The notes: a model not told the origin generated them from the sequence alone. A DNA stretch of 64,000 nucleotides from Pseudomonas hunanensis (GCF_013393325.1 NZ_QJRC01000060.1:62001-126000); one strand, 5' to 3'. Positions 40,654-50,925 are shown, numbered from the stretch's first letter. A program made the numbers and translations.

Positions 40654-40671
40654 TCCTGGATTGACGCACAT

Positions 40672-40701
40672 CGACAACGGCCCGCTTGCGGGCCGTTGTC
40701 G
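40672..40701 (+). terminator. Terminator of adk
   Basis: CGACAACGGCCCGC and its exact complement, 14-bp stem with a TT loop, followed by TTTAT, 18 bases after the adk stop. A TATACT box (40704-40709) lies directly after the stem and could be the -10 of tsaB, so terminator and promoter are packed together. Confidence 0.75.
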
Positions 40702-40744
40702 TTTATACTGCCGCTCTTTTCATTCGCACCTGGATACCCGTTCG

Positions 40745-41419
40745 ATGACCACCCTGCTGGCCCTGGATACCGCCACCGAAGCCTGTTCCGTCGCGCTGCT
40801 GCATGACGGCAAGGTAACCAGCCATTACGAGGTGATCCCGCGCATGCATGCCCAGAAGCTGCTGCCGATGATCAAGCAACTGCTGGCCGAATCTGGCGTG
40901 GCACTGAATGCGTTGGATGCCATTGCCTTCGGCCGTGGCCCGGGTGCGTTCACCGGTGTGCGCATCGCCATCGGCGTGGTCCAGGGCCTGGCCTTTGCCC
41001 TCGAGCGCCCGGTGCTGCCGGTGTCCAACCTGGCCGCACTGGCCCAGGGTGCGTTGCGCGAGCAGGGCGTGCAGCAGGTGGCGGCTGCCATTGATGCGCG
41101 CATGGATGAAGTGTACTGGGGCTGCTACCAGGCTACGGCGGGCGAAATGCGCCTGGTCGGCCGTGAGGCGGTATTGCCGCCTGAGCAGGTGGCCCTGCCG
41201 GCGGGCAGCAATGGCGAGTGGTTCGGTGCCGGCACCGGGTGGGGCTACGCAGAGCGGCTGGCGGTGCAGGTGGCGGCCAGCAACCCTGGCGCGTTGCCCA
41301 ATGCCCTGGACGTGCTCAGCCTGGCCACCTTTGCCTGGGAACGTGGCGAGGCAATCGTCGCCGAGCAGGCGCAACCGGTGTATCTGCGCGATAATGTAGC
41401 TACGCCCAAGAAGCACTGA
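40745..41419 (+). CDS. tsaB: tRNA t6A biosynthesis protein TsaB
   Basis: Partner of TsaD and TsaE in making N6-threonylcarbamoyl-adenosine in ANN-decoding tRNAs. 224 residues, ASKHA fold: LLALDTATEACSVALL at the start, HAQKLLPMIKQLLAE near 35 and FGRGPGAFTGVRIAIGVVQG near 65. TsaB lacks the metal-binding histidine pair of TsaD, as here. It follows the adk terminator closely. Confidence 0.95.
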   Translation: MTTLLALDTATEACSVALLHDGKVTSHYEVIPRMHAQKLLPMIKQLLAESGVALNALDAIAFGRGPGAFTGVRIAIGVVQGLAFALERPVLPVSNLAALAQGALREQGVQQVAAAIDARMDEVYWGCYQATAGEMRLVGREAVLPPEQVALPAGSNGEWFGAGTGWGYAERLAVQVAASNPGALPNALDVLSLATFAWERGEAIVAEQAQPVYLRDNVATPKKH

Positions 41420-41550
41420 GTGCTGTTCGTCGGTTATCGCCGATCACGCTAAAACCTTTTGTGCGATCTGTGGTCCAGTTATCACTCAAGCATTAGCGAC
41501 GGAACTCTGATGCTGCTAAATTGCCATCATTGGTCCTGAGTGCTCATGCC

Positions 41551-41841
41551 ATGCGTATCGACGGTTTCTCCTCGCAGTCCTATCCGGTCAAGCGCGCCCC
41601 GCGCAAGGCAGCGGTGCGTGACGAGGCCATCGACGATGCCGAGGTGGTCGAGGAGGCCGAAACCGCCCCGCAGGAAGCCACCGCCCGCCGCCGCAGCGGT
41701 GGCCTGCCAGCCCGCCAGCAGGACATGGTCTTCCCCCGCGCCCGTGACCGCCGCACTGCCACCGCGCTGGCCAGCTACCTGAGCACCGCCGGTTTTAACG
41801 ACTGGGACATGGAAGTACTGGGGCTCGACCTGTACATTTAG
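41551..41841 (+). CDS. Small conserved Pseudomonas protein (96 aa), function unknown
   Basis: Starts MRIDGFSSQSYPVKRAPRKA. It has a charged, probably disordered middle (EVVEEAETAPQEATARRRSG) and a more structured C-terminus (ATALASYLSTAGFNDWDMEV). An in-frame TTG ten codons upstream is an alternative. It has no signal peptide and no membrane segment. It precedes the DUF72 gene by three bases, so both are probably one transcript. I know the N-terminal pattern from other pseudomonads but no function. Confidence 0.7.
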   Translation: MRIDGFSSQSYPVKRAPRKAAVRDEAIDDAEVVEEAETAPQEATARRRSGGLPARQQDMVFPRARDRRTATALASYLSTAGFNDWDMEVLGLDLYI

Positions 41842-41844
41842 TGG

Positions 41845-42714
41845 ATGAGTCCATCCCCACTGCCTTACTTTCTCGGTTGCCCGTCATGGAGCGAAAACGC
41901 CTGGCGCGACTACCTGTACCCCGCCGACGCCAGCAGCAATGAAATGCTTGGCTTCTACAGCCAGGTGTTCAACGCCGTCGAAGGCAACACCACCTTCTAC
42001 GCACGCCCCGCCCCCGGCACCATTGCCCGCTGGGCGCAGGTGATGCCCGCGCACTTTCGCTTTACCGCCAAGTTTCCAAGGGACGTCAGCCACGAGGGCG
42101 ACCTGCGCGATCAGCTTGAGCCTGCCTTCGATTTCACCCGGCTGATGGCCCCGCTGGGCCAGCGCGTATCGCCCTACTGGCTGCAGCTTCCGGCTCAGTT
42201 CGGCCCTGCACGCCTGGGCGAGCTATGCCACTTCCTCGATGAAATTGCCGTGCCAGTGGCGGTGGAAGTGCGCAACCAGGCCTTTTTCGCCAAGGGGGAG
42301 GAAGAGCGCCTGCTCAACCGCCTGCTGCACGAACGTGGCGTCGAACGTATCTGCCTTGACCCGCGTGCGCTGTTCAGTTGCACCTCCCGCGACCCTGCCG
42401 TGCTGCATGCGCAGTCCAAGAAGCCCAAGGTGCCGCCACGGCCGGCCGCCTTCAGCCAGCATCCGCAGGTGCGCTTCATTGGCCATCCCGAACTGCAGGC
42501 CAACGAAACCTTCCTTACGCCCTGGGTAGACAAGGTTGCTGGCTGGATCGAGGAGGGCCGCAACCCGTACATCTTCCTGCACACATCGGACAACCGCTTG
42601 GCAGCCGCCTTGGCTCAGCGCTTTCACCAGCGGCTGATGGCACGCCTACCGGGCCTTGCACCTTTGCCGGAATTGCCCCGTGCGCCCGAGGTCGAACAAC
42701 TGGGGCTACTCTGA
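41845..42714 (+). CDS. DUF72 family protein (YecE-like)
   Basis: 289 residues with a TIM-barrel-like DUF72 fold. Landmarks are YFLGCPSWSENAWRDYLYP at the start, FNAVEGNTTFYARP near 46, and FRFTAKFPRDVSHEGDL near 72. The family is widespread but has no established biochemical role. It begins three bases after the preceding gene and has no clear ribosome-binding site of its own, which fits coupled translation. Confidence 0.88.
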   Translation: MSPSPLPYFLGCPSWSENAWRDYLYPADASSNEMLGFYSQVFNAVEGNTTFYARPAPGTIARWAQVMPAHFRFTAKFPRDVSHEGDLRDQLEPAFDFTRLMAPLGQRVSPYWLQLPAQFGPARLGELCHFLDEIAVPVAVEVRNQAFFAKGEEERLLNRLLHERGVERICLDPRALFSCTSRDPAVLHAQSKKPKVPPRPAAFSQHPQVRFIGHPELQANETFLTPWVDKVAGWIEEGRNPYIFLHTSDNRLAAALAQRFHQRLMARLPGLAPLPELPRAPEVEQLGLL

Positions 42715-42742
42715 CCTTTCCCTGACTGCCGGAGGTTGAACC

Positions 42743-43573
42743 ATGGACGTGCAAACCCTGAGAGCCGAAGCTTTCAAGGCGCTACACGCGCGCGAAGGCG
42801 CGTTCGTCATCCCCAACCCGTGGGATGCCGGCTCTGCCAAGTTGCTCGCCAGCCTGGGGTTCGAAGCGCTGGCCACCACCAGTGCGGGCCTGGCCTTCAG
42901 CCTGGGTCGGCCAGACGCCGAAGGCGCCTTGAGCCTGGACGATACCCTGGACAATGCCGGCGAGATCGTCGATGCCACCGCGTTGCCGGTGGCCGCCGAT
43001 CTGGAGAACGGCTTTGGCGACTTGCCTGAAACCTGTGCCCAGACCATCCTGCGTGCTGCCGAAGTCGGCCTGGTCGGTGGCTCCATCGAAGATGCCAGTG
43101 GCCGCAGTGATGCGCCCATCTACGATTTAGGGTTGGCCGTGGAGCGTGTGCGCGCCGCTGTGCAGGCGGCGCGTAGCCTGCCATTCCCGTTCACCTTGTG
43201 CGCCAGGGCAGAAAACCTGCTGCACGGCCGCATGGACCTCGACGACACCATCCTGCGCCTGCAAGCCTATGCCGAGGCCGGCGCCGATGTGCTGTACGCC
43301 CCCGGCCTGCGCACGGTGGAAGAAGTGCGCGCGGTGGTGCAGGCCGTCGCACCGCGCCCGGTGAATGTGCTGATGGGCATGGCGGGCGTGCCGCTGAGCG
43401 TGAACCAGTTGCAGGACCTAGGGGTGCGCCGTATCAGTGTTGGTTCGTCGCTGGCCCGTGCTGCACTCGGGACCTTGCACCGGGCTGCGCTGGAAATTCG
43501 TGATGAGGGCACGTTCGGCTATGGTGAGCAGGCCCTGCCGTTCGCTCAGCTCAACGACCTGTTTCGCCGCTGA
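42743..43573 (+). CDS. Isocitrate lyase/PEP mutase family protein
   Basis: 276 residues, alpha/beta barrel of the ICL/PEP-mutase superfamily. Seen: FVIPNPWDAGSAKLL, ATTSAGLAFSLG, the metal-site strand VAADLENGFGD (near 88) and SIEDASGR (near 115), and FTLCARAENLL. It lacks the KKCGH motif of true isocitrate lyase, so a carboxyphosphonoenolpyruvate mutase-like or oxaloacetate decarboxylase/lyase activity is more likely. GGAGG site upstream. It overlaps the following gene by one base (TGATG). Confidence 0.88.
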   Translation: MDVQTLRAEAFKALHAREGAFVIPNPWDAGSAKLLASLGFEALATTSAGLAFSLGRPDAEGALSLDDTLDNAGEIVDATALPVAADLENGFGDLPETCAQTILRAAEVGLVGGSIEDASGRSDAPIYDLGLAVERVRAAVQAARSLPFPFTLCARAENLLHGRMDLDDTILRLQAYAEAGADVLYAPGLRTVEEVRAVVQAVAPRPVNVLMGMAGVPLSVNQLQDLGVRRISVGSSLARAALGTLHRAALEIRDEGTFGYGEQALPFAQLNDLFRR

Positions 43574-44262
43574 TGAGGGCAGTGCTGGCGCTGTTGGCCG
43601 GCCTGCTGCTATTGGCGGGCCTGGCCTGGCACCTCGGCTGGCGCTTGCCTGGCGCATGGAACCCGTGGGCGCCGCTGGACGTGCGCCAGCCGCCCAACCT
43701 GCTGACGCCGTACAAGCTGTCGCGCTTGCGCGATGACCCGGCGTTGTGCCGTCAAGCGCTTGAAATCAGCCAACTGCGCTACCGGGCACAAGCTGACAGT
43801 CAGGCTTCGGCCGACTGCCCGCTGCAAAATATCTGGCGCATTGACGGCGGCCAGGCGCGGCTCAGCAGCAGCTTCCTGGCCAGTTGCCCGTTGGCGGTGG
43901 CCTATGCGCTGTTCGAGAAGCATGGGTTGCAACCGGTGGCGCAGCGGTTACTGGGCCAACCCGTGGCGCAAGTCGATCACCTGGGCAGCTTTGCCTGCCG
44001 CAATGTCTACCACCGCAAGCAAGGCCGCTTGAGCCAGCACGCGACGGCCAATGCGCTGGATATAAGCGGTTTCCGCTTGCAGGACGGTCAGCGCATCGTG
44101 CTGGCGCGTGACTGGCAGGCGGGTGGGCAGAAGGCGGAGTTCTTGCGTCAGGTGCAGCAGGCGGCTTGCAAGAGTTTCAGCACGGTGCTTGGCCCGGACT
44201 ACAACGCCGCGCACCGTAATCACTATCACATGGACATGGGGCGCTGGCAGATCTGCCGTTAG
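43573..44262 (+). CDS. Extensin-like family protein
   Basis: 229 residues. The N-terminal hydrophobic segment (LALLAGLLLLAGLAWHLGW) is an anchor or signal. The conserved extensin-like domain (about 55-229) includes the cysteines in ALCRQAL, DCPL, SCPL, FACRNVY and ACKSF. Its peptidase-like pattern has HATANALDISGF (His...Asp, near 157) and AHRNHYHMDMG near the end, resembling D-Ala-D-Ala/VanY-type metal ligands. A cell-wall hydrolase role is plausible but unproven. Confidence 0.85.
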   Translation: MRAVLALLAGLLLLAGLAWHLGWRLPGAWNPWAPLDVRQPPNLLTPYKLSRLRDDPALCRQALEISQLRYRAQADSQASADCPLQNIWRIDGGQARLSSSFLASCPLAVAYALFEKHGLQPVAQRLLGQPVAQVDHLGSFACRNVYHRKQGRLSQHATANALDISGFRLQDGQRIVLARDWQAGGQKAEFLRQVQQAACKSFSTVLGPDYNAAHRNHYHMDMGRWQICR

Positions 44263-44264
44263 CC

Positions 44265-45765
<1,501 letters not shown>

Positions 45766-45796
45766 TTCCTGAAATCTGACCGGCAAGCGCGGTCGT

Positions 45797-45913
45797 TGTA
45801 GGAGCGGCCTTGTGTCGCGAAAGGGCTGCAACGCAGCCCCAGGATTTTGGCGCTCACGCGAAAATTGCCGGGGCCGCTTTGCGGCCCTTTCGCGACACAA
45901 GGCCGCTCCTACA
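45797..45913. repeat. Inverted pair of REP elements
   Basis: TGTAGGAGCGGCCTTGTGTC and ten further bases at 45797-45826 are exactly mirrored at 45884-45913 (30-bp perfect arms). Inside each arm is a further GC stem (GGGCTGCAACGCAGCCC; GGGCCGCTTTGCGGCCC). It is a head-to-head REP pair between the convergent rsmJ and TetR genes. A further half-unit (GTGGGGGCCGGCTTGCCAGC) follows at 45949-45968. Confidence 0.85.
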
Positions 45914-45997
45914 GTGATTGCATCGCCTGACAGCTTTACGTTCTACCTGTGGGGGCCGGCTTGCCAGCGATAGGCTCAGTACAGTCAGCCTGCTGCC

Positions 45998-46627
45998 TCA
46001 GGGTTTGAATGCCCGCAAGAACACCCCTACCACCTCGCGCACATGCGCCTCGGCTTCATCCCCTTCCAGCGGCCCTGCACACCCCAGTAGCAAGCGGTAA
46101 TCCGGGGCACCCTTGACCAGGCAGAAAAAGTGCTCCGCCGCTCGCAACGGGTTGTCGACGCGCAGCAGCCCGCGTTCATGTGCGCCGCGCAGCAGCGCTT
46201 CCATCCCGGCCAGCACACGCTTGGGTCCGGCTTCGTAGAAGTACTCGCCAAAACTCGGGTCCAGGCTGCCCTGGGCCATGATCAGGCGGCTGAGCTTGAC
46301 CGCCTCGTCACTGCTGATCAGCGCCTGGAAGCCACGGGCAATGGTCAGCAGCACCTCGTCCACCGGTGCCCCCTCGGGGTACTCGAACAGCAGGTCTGGC
46401 AGCTGGATCTGGCAGGTGGCCATGACCGCCGAGCAGAACAGGGTCTGCTTGTCGGTGAAGTGGCTGTACACGGTAAGTTTTGAAACACCTGCCGCCGCAG
46501 CGACCGCATCCATGCTGGTGTTGGCGTAGCCAAGGCTGAGGAACAGCGTCTTGGCCGCTTCGAGAATCGCCTCGCGCTTGGCCAGGTCCTTGGGCCGGCC
46601 CGGGCCGATGGGTGCGTCGTTGGACAT
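45998..46627 (-). CDS. TetR family regulator, MexL-like
   Basis: 209 residues. HTH region about 15-60 (REAILEAAKTLFLSLGYANT, then VSKLTVYSHFTDKQTLFCSA). The C-terminal TetR_C part resembles MexL/TtgR-type regulators of RND pumps. An in-frame ATG four codons upstream is possible; neither has a strong ribosome-binding site. Position next to rsmJ and, further on, to an RND adaptor-pump pair matches mexL-mexJK of P. aeruginosa as I recall it. Here the two are separated by 3.2 kb with two other genes. Confidence 0.85.
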   Translation of the reverse strand: MSNDAPIGPGRPKDLAKREAILEAAKTLFLSLGYANTSMDAVAAAAGVSKLTVYSHFTDKQTLFCSAVMATCQIQLPDLLFEYPEGAPVDEVLLTIARGFQALISSDEAVKLSRLIMAQGSLDPSFGEYFYEAGPKRVLAGMEALLRGAHERGLLRVDNPLRAAEHFFCLVKGAPDYRLLLGCAGPLEGDEAEAHVREVVGVFLRAFKP

Positions 46628-46754
46628 TGTGGTCTGCATCTGGTTGAAGAATCACCATCTTAACGGGTCAAGCGCGATCCGGCTAAAACCCGGTCACATT
46701 GCCTGCTGTCCGCCAGCCGACAGTTGATCGACAGTGATGTCGTCGTTCAGGCAC

Positions 46755-46820
46755 CTGGTTGTTGTATTTTTTAAATAACCTACTGATTTATAAGTATTAT
46801 TTTGTTGGCATGAATCGTGT
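46755..46820 (+). promoter_or_regulatory. AT-rich promoter region upstream of the FMN monooxygenase gene
   Basis: A 66-base A/T-rich island (TATTTTTTAAATAACC, TTTATAAGTATTATTTTG) in otherwise GC-rich DNA, 60-120 bases before the start. Sulfur-starvation promoters in pseudomonads are often of this A/T-rich, CysB-dependent kind, which would suit the gene. No exact CysB site or sigma-54 box can be asserted. Confidence 0.4.
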
Positions 46821-46877
46821 TGATAGAGCATCAAGGGTGCCTGACAAGGGTGCCGAGCCTATTGAACAGGAGTCCCC

Positions 46878-48263
46878 ATGCCACGTGAAATTCGTTTGAA
46901 CGCCTTCGAGATGAACTGTGTCGGCCACCAGTCGCCCGGCCTGTGGCGCCACCCCAAGGACCGCGCTTGGCAATACAAGGACCTGGACTACTGGACCGAC
47001 CTGGCCAAGCTGCTGGAACGCGGCAAGTTCGACGGTGTGTTTATCGCCGACGTGATCGGCATCTACGATGTGCTGGGCGGCAATGGCGACGCGGCCATCC
47101 GTCAGGCGGCCCAGGTGCCGGTGAACGACCCCTTGGCCCTGATCACCCCGATGGCACTGGTGACCGAGCACCTTGGTTTCGGCCTGACCGCCTCGCTCAC
47201 CTTCGAGCACCCGTACCCGTTCGCCCGTCGGTTATCGACCCTGGATCACCTGACCAAGGGCCGCATCGGCTGGAACATCGTCACGTCTTACCTCGACAGC
47301 GGTGCACGCAACCTGGGACAGAAGGCGCTGAGCGACCATGATGCTCGCTACGACTACGCCGACGAGTACCTGGAGGTGCTGTACAAGCTGTTCGAGGGCA
47401 GCTGGGAGGACGGTGCGGTGGTGCGCGACCGCGAGACCGGCCTGTTCACCGACCCGCGCAAAGTCCACGAGATCCGTCATCAGGGCAAGCACTTCCAGGT
47501 TCCGGGCATACACCTGTGCGAACCGTCCCCGCAACGCACTCCCGTGCTGTATCAGGCAGGGGCGTCCAGCCGTGGTAAAAACTTCGCCGCGGGCCACGCC
47601 GAGTGCGTGTTCGTCGCCGCGCCCTCCAAGGTCATCCTGAAAAAGACCGTGGCCGACATTCGTCGCCGGGCCGCCGAGGCAGGGCGCGATCCGCGCAAGG
47701 TGCTGATCTTCAACATGCAGACGGTGATAGTCGACGAAACCGACGCCAAGGCCCAAGCCAAATGGCAGGAGTTGAAAAGCTACGCCAGCTACGAAGGCGC
47801 CCTGGCGCTGATCTCTGGCTGGACTGGCATCGACTTCAGCGAGTACCAGCCCGATCAGGTGCTGGAGCATATCCACACCAATGCCATCCAATCGGCTGTG
47901 GAGGCGTTTTCCACCGCCGACCCGAACAAGCAGTGGACGGTGCAGGAACTGGCCGACTGGGTCGGCATTGGCGGCTTTGGCCCGCTGATCGTCGGCAGTG
48001 CGCAAACTGTGGCGGATGAACTGCAGGCCTGGGTCGAAGAAACCGATGTCGATGGCTTCAACCTGACCTATGCCCTGGCCCACGAAACCTTCCGCGATGT
48101 GGTCGAGCTGCTGGTGCCCGAGCTGCAGCAACGTGGCGCCTACAAGACCGAGTACCGCCCCGGTACCCTGCGCGAGAAACTGTTCGGCGACGGCCCACGG
48201 CTGCCGGCCAGCCACCCGGCCGCTGGCTACCGCGACCTTGCCCGTCAAGCCGAACCTGTCTGA
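46878..48263 (+). CDS. NtaA/SnaA/DszA-type FMN-dependent monooxygenase
   Basis: 461 residues, bacterial luciferase-like barrel. Family segments are RLNAFEMNCVGHQSPGLWRH, FDGVFIADVIGIYDVLGG, FEHPYPFARRLSTLDHLTKG, and GWNIVTSYLDSGARNLGQ. The enzyme uses FMNH2 from a separate reductase to oxygenate organosulfur compounds (DszA, DmoA) or aminocarboxylates (NtaA); sulfur scavenging is the likely role here given the DszC-like partner. AGGAG site before the ATG. It converges on that partner gene. Confidence 0.88.
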   Translation: MPREIRLNAFEMNCVGHQSPGLWRHPKDRAWQYKDLDYWTDLAKLLERGKFDGVFIADVIGIYDVLGGNGDAAIRQAAQVPVNDPLALITPMALVTEHLGFGLTASLTFEHPYPFARRLSTLDHLTKGRIGWNIVTSYLDSGARNLGQKALSDHDARYDYADEYLEVLYKLFEGSWEDGAVVRDRETGLFTDPRKVHEIRHQGKHFQVPGIHLCEPSPQRTPVLYQAGASSRGKNFAAGHAECVFVAAPSKVILKKTVADIRRRAAEAGRDPRKVLIFNMQTVIVDETDAKAQAKWQELKSYASYEGALALISGWTGIDFSEYQPDQVLEHIHTNAIQSAVEAFSTADPNKQWTVQELADWVGIGGFGPLIVGSAQTVADELQAWVEETDVDGFNLTYALAHETFRDVVELLVPELQQRGAYKTEYRPGTLREKLFGDGPRLPASHPAAGYRDLARQAEPV

Positions 48264-48270
48264 AATACCC

Positions 48271-48289
48271 GGGGCTGCGCAGCAGCCCC
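48271..48289. terminator. Bidirectional hairpin between convergent genes
   Basis: GGGGCTGC, loop GCA, GCAGCCCC: a perfect 8-bp stem in the 36 bases between the two monooxygenase-type stops, positioned to end both transcripts. Confidence 0.6.
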
Positions 48290-48299
48290 AGTTGATGAC

Positions 48300-49541
48300 T
48301 CAGGACTGCTTGGCACCCCCACCAATCTGCCATACATACGGTGGTTCGGTACCGTTCACCTGCCAATCGCCGATAATCCGCTCCTTGTAGATCACCGGGT
48401 TGTGCGAAGCCGCCGTGCGGGCGTTGCGCCAGTGGCGGTCGAGCTGGCGGCTGGTGCTGGTGGTGGAAGCGCCCAAGGCATTGAACAGGTCGCTGGTGGC
48501 GCGCAGTACCAGATCGATGGTGGCCACTTGCGCCTGGGCCGATTCCAGCTCGGCAACCACATTGGCCTGCTGCTCAGCGGCCGAATCATTGGCGAAGCGT
48601 GCCAGGTAGGCCTGCTGGATGGCCTCGGCGGCACGCAGGGTCGCAGCTTCGGCGGCATACACCTGGCCCGAGGCCTTGCCGATCACTTGCAGCACCTGTG
48701 GGTCCTGGCTGACGGCAGCACCGTTGCCATGGCTGAATACCCGTGTGCGCTTGCTGGTTTCCTGGCCGAAGTCGCGCACGGCTGCACGCCCGGAGCCGGT
48801 GATCACCGCCAGCAGCACCAGTTGGTAGAACGCGGTCTGGTATTTGAAACGGGTGGCGAAATCGATGATGTTCTCTTCCTCGACCACGGCATTTTCAAAC
48901 ACCGAAGTACCGCTGCCGGTGGTGCGCTGGCCGAAGCCGTCCCAATCATCGTTCTGGTGGATACCGGGCTGCTGAGTGCGGATGGCAGCGATTACATCGG
49001 CGCCGGTGTCCTCGCGCCGGGCGAACAGGTCGATCCAGTCGGAGAACAGGCTGCCAGTGCTGTAGTACTTGGTGCCGTTGACTACCCACTGCTCACCCAG
49101 GCGCGAAACGCGGGTGATGACATCGCCAATCTTCACTGCGCCGATCTCGGTCCAGGCACAACCCACCAGATCACCGGCGACAAAACGCTGGAACCAGACA
49201 TCCTGCGGTGCGCTGGCGTGGGCATTGAGGCGGTCTTCGACGAAGGCGAAATGGCCGCGCAGGGCCTGGGGCACGTTGGAGTCGGCTTCGGCCAGCTCGA
49301 TCAGCAACTGGAACAACTGCGGCAAGGATGCCCCGCCACCGCCATGCTCGATCGGCACGCGCACGGCGCCAAAGCCGGCCTCCTTCAGCCACTGGATAGG
49401 TGCATGGGGCAAGGTACGGTTGCGCTCGCGCTCCACGCTGCTATCGGCAATGCGGGTGAAGATGGGCCTGAAGCGTGCGGCAAGCGTGGCGTAGTCGGTG
49501 CCGTTGGCGGGGACGGGCAGGTGTTGTTCGAGGGCAGTCAT
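48300..49541 (-). CDS. Acyl-CoA-dehydrogenase-like flavin monooxygenase (DszC/SfnB type)
   Basis: 413 residues with acyl-CoA dehydrogenase fold. An N-terminal helical domain (about 20-130), a beta domain with GCAWTEIGAVKIGDV and VNGTKYYSTGSLFSDWIDL (typical of the DszC/SfnB branch), and a C-terminal helical domain ending RTAASHNPVIYKERIIGDW. The branch oxygenates sulfur or aromatic substrates using reduced flavin and does not act as a dehydrogenase. GGAG lies seven bases before the ATG. It diverges from the RND adaptor gene, with 283 bases between the starts. Confidence 0.88.
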   Translation of the reverse strand: MTALEQHLPVPANGTDYATLAARFRPIFTRIADSSVERERNRTLPHAPIQWLKEAGFGAVRVPIEHGGGGASLPQLFQLLIELAEADSNVPQALRGHFAFVEDRLNAHASAPQDVWFQRFVAGDLVGCAWTEIGAVKIGDVITRVSRLGEQWVVNGTKYYSTGSLFSDWIDLFARREDTGADVIAAIRTQQPGIHQNDDWDGFGQRTTGSGTSVFENAVVEEENIIDFATRFKYQTAFYQLVLLAVITGSGRAAVRDFGQETSKRTRVFSHGNGAAVSQDPQVLQVIGKASGQVYAAEAATLRAAEAIQQAYLARFANDSAAEQQANVVAELESAQAQVATIDLVLRATSDLFNALGASTTSTSRQLDRHWRNARTAASHNPVIYKERIIGDWQVNGTEPPYVWQIGGGAKQS

Positions 49542-49824
49542 CGGAATACTCCAGGTACATGAAGGAGGGGTATGTACCCGGTGATTGCACAGGTCGTGCC
49601 GAGCGCTGAAACGCACGGGGGCCGGGGTTTGCGGCGTGTTTCGCGGTTTGCGGGCTGTGGCGGGACAGGGCAAGTTGTTGATTGGCTGTGGGCCGAACAA
49701 CAGCGGGTAGCGGTTGGAAAAGCGCCAGGATTTCTTTGTAACGCTGGCTTCACGCCATCGCTCGGCTGACTTAATATACCCGCCAGTACAAATATTCGAA
49801 GTGCCCACCGCGAAAGGATTCATC
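49542..49824. other. Divergent promoter region before the RND operon
   Basis: 283 bases with no convincing gene. It must carry promoters for the DszC-like gene (left) and the RND adaptor (right). Near the right end, ATATACCCGCCAGTACAAATAT (49773-49794) is an imperfect palindrome (TAC-N6-GTA core) that could be an operator for a TetR regulator. It is unproven. Confidence 0.4.
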
Positions 49825-50925
49825 ATGTTGCGCCATGCCTTGTCCATCGCCTTGCCCGCCGCCGCCGTGCTGTTTCTGGCGGCGTGCGGCCAGGAAGCCG
49901 CCCCACCTGCCGCGCCCCGCCCGGCGCTGGTGGTGCAGCCGCAGCCGGCCGCAGCCGCTGCCGACAGTTACCCCGGTGAAGTGCGTGCGCGCTTCGAGCC
50001 GGAGCTGGCTTTCCGCATTGGCGGCAAGGTCAGCAAGCGCTTGGTCGAAGAGGGCCAGCGGGTCAAGGCCGACCAGCCGCTGGCCGAACTGGACCCGCAA
50101 GACGTGCGCTTGCAATTGGAAGCCAACCGCGCCCAGATGGCGGCCGCCGAGGCCAACCTGTCGCTGGTGCGTGCCGAGCGCGACCGCTACCAGAAGCTGC
50201 TGGAGCGGCAGATGGTCAGCCACTCGCAGTACGACAATGCCGAAAACCTCTACCGTGCAGGCCTTGCCCGCTTGAAGCAGGCCAAGGCCGAGTTCGACGT
50301 GGCCGGCAACCAGGCCGAGTACGCCGTGCTGCGTGCACCACAGGCCGGGGTGATTGCCAAGCGCCAGGTTGAAGTGGGCCAGGTGGTCGCCGCCGGGCAG
50401 ACCGTGTTCACCCTCGCCGCCGATGGCGAGCGGGAAGTGGCCATCGGCCTGCCGGAGCAGCAGTTCGCCCGCTTTGCCGTGGGCCAACCGGTAAGCGTGG
50501 AGCTGTGGTCGCACCCGCAGGAGCGTTTCCAGGGGCGCATTCGCGAGCTGTCACCGGCTGCCGACCCGCGCTCGCGCACCTTCGCGGCGCGTATCGCCTT
50601 TGCCACGGCGGCCACACCGGCCGAGCTGGGCCAGAGCGCCCGGGTATTCATTGCCCATGAAGGCCAGATCCCGCTGGCGGTACCGCTGTCGGCTGTGACG
50701 GCGGAAAACGGCCAGGCCTACGTGTGGCGGGTGAACAAGGACAGCCGCCTGGAGCGGGCAGTGGTGCGCTTGGGCGCCTACGGCAGCGACAGCGTACCGG
50801 TGCTCGAGGGCCTTGCACCCGGCGACTGGGTGGTTGCCGCCGGTGGCCATGTACTGCGCGAGGGCCAGGCGGTACGGCCTGTGGACCGCAGCAACCGTGT
50901 AGTGAACCTGACGGCCAAGGAGTAA
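49825..50925 (+). CDS. RND efflux periplasmic adaptor (MexJ-like)
   Basis: 366 residues. A lipoprotein signal ends FLAACG (Cys near 20). The biotinyl-lipoyl halves flank a coiled-coil hairpin (about 85-150, RAQMAAAEANLSLVRAERD), followed by beta-barrel and membrane-proximal domains. It links the inner-membrane pump to an outer-membrane channel. AAAGGA precedes the ATG. The pump gene follows six bases later. Similarity to MexJ rests on synteny and general layout. Confidence 0.88.
   Translation: MLRHALSIALPAAAVLFLAACGQEAAPPAAPRPALVVQPQPAAAAADSYPGEVRARFEPELAFRIGGKVSKRLVEEGQRVKADQPLAELDPQDVRLQLEANRAQMAAAEANLSLVRAERDRYQKLLERQMVSHSQYDNAENLYRAGLARLKQAKAEFDVAGNQAEYAVLRAPQAGVIAKRQVEVGQVVAAGQTVFTLAADGEREVAIGLPEQQFARFAVGQPVSVELWSHPQERFQGRIRELSPAADPRSRTFAARIAFATAATPAELGQSARVFIAHEGQIPLAVPLSAVTAENGQAYVWRVNKDSRLERAVVRLGAYGSDSVPVLEGLAPGDWVVAAGGHVLREGQAVRPVDRSNRVVNLTAKE

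Noticed and set aside
46806..46823. Possible sigma-54 promoter (TTGGCATGAATCGTGTTGAT)
   Set aside because: The GG dinucleotide is present, but the position 12 bases on reads GT instead of GC and the spacing motif TTGC is absent.
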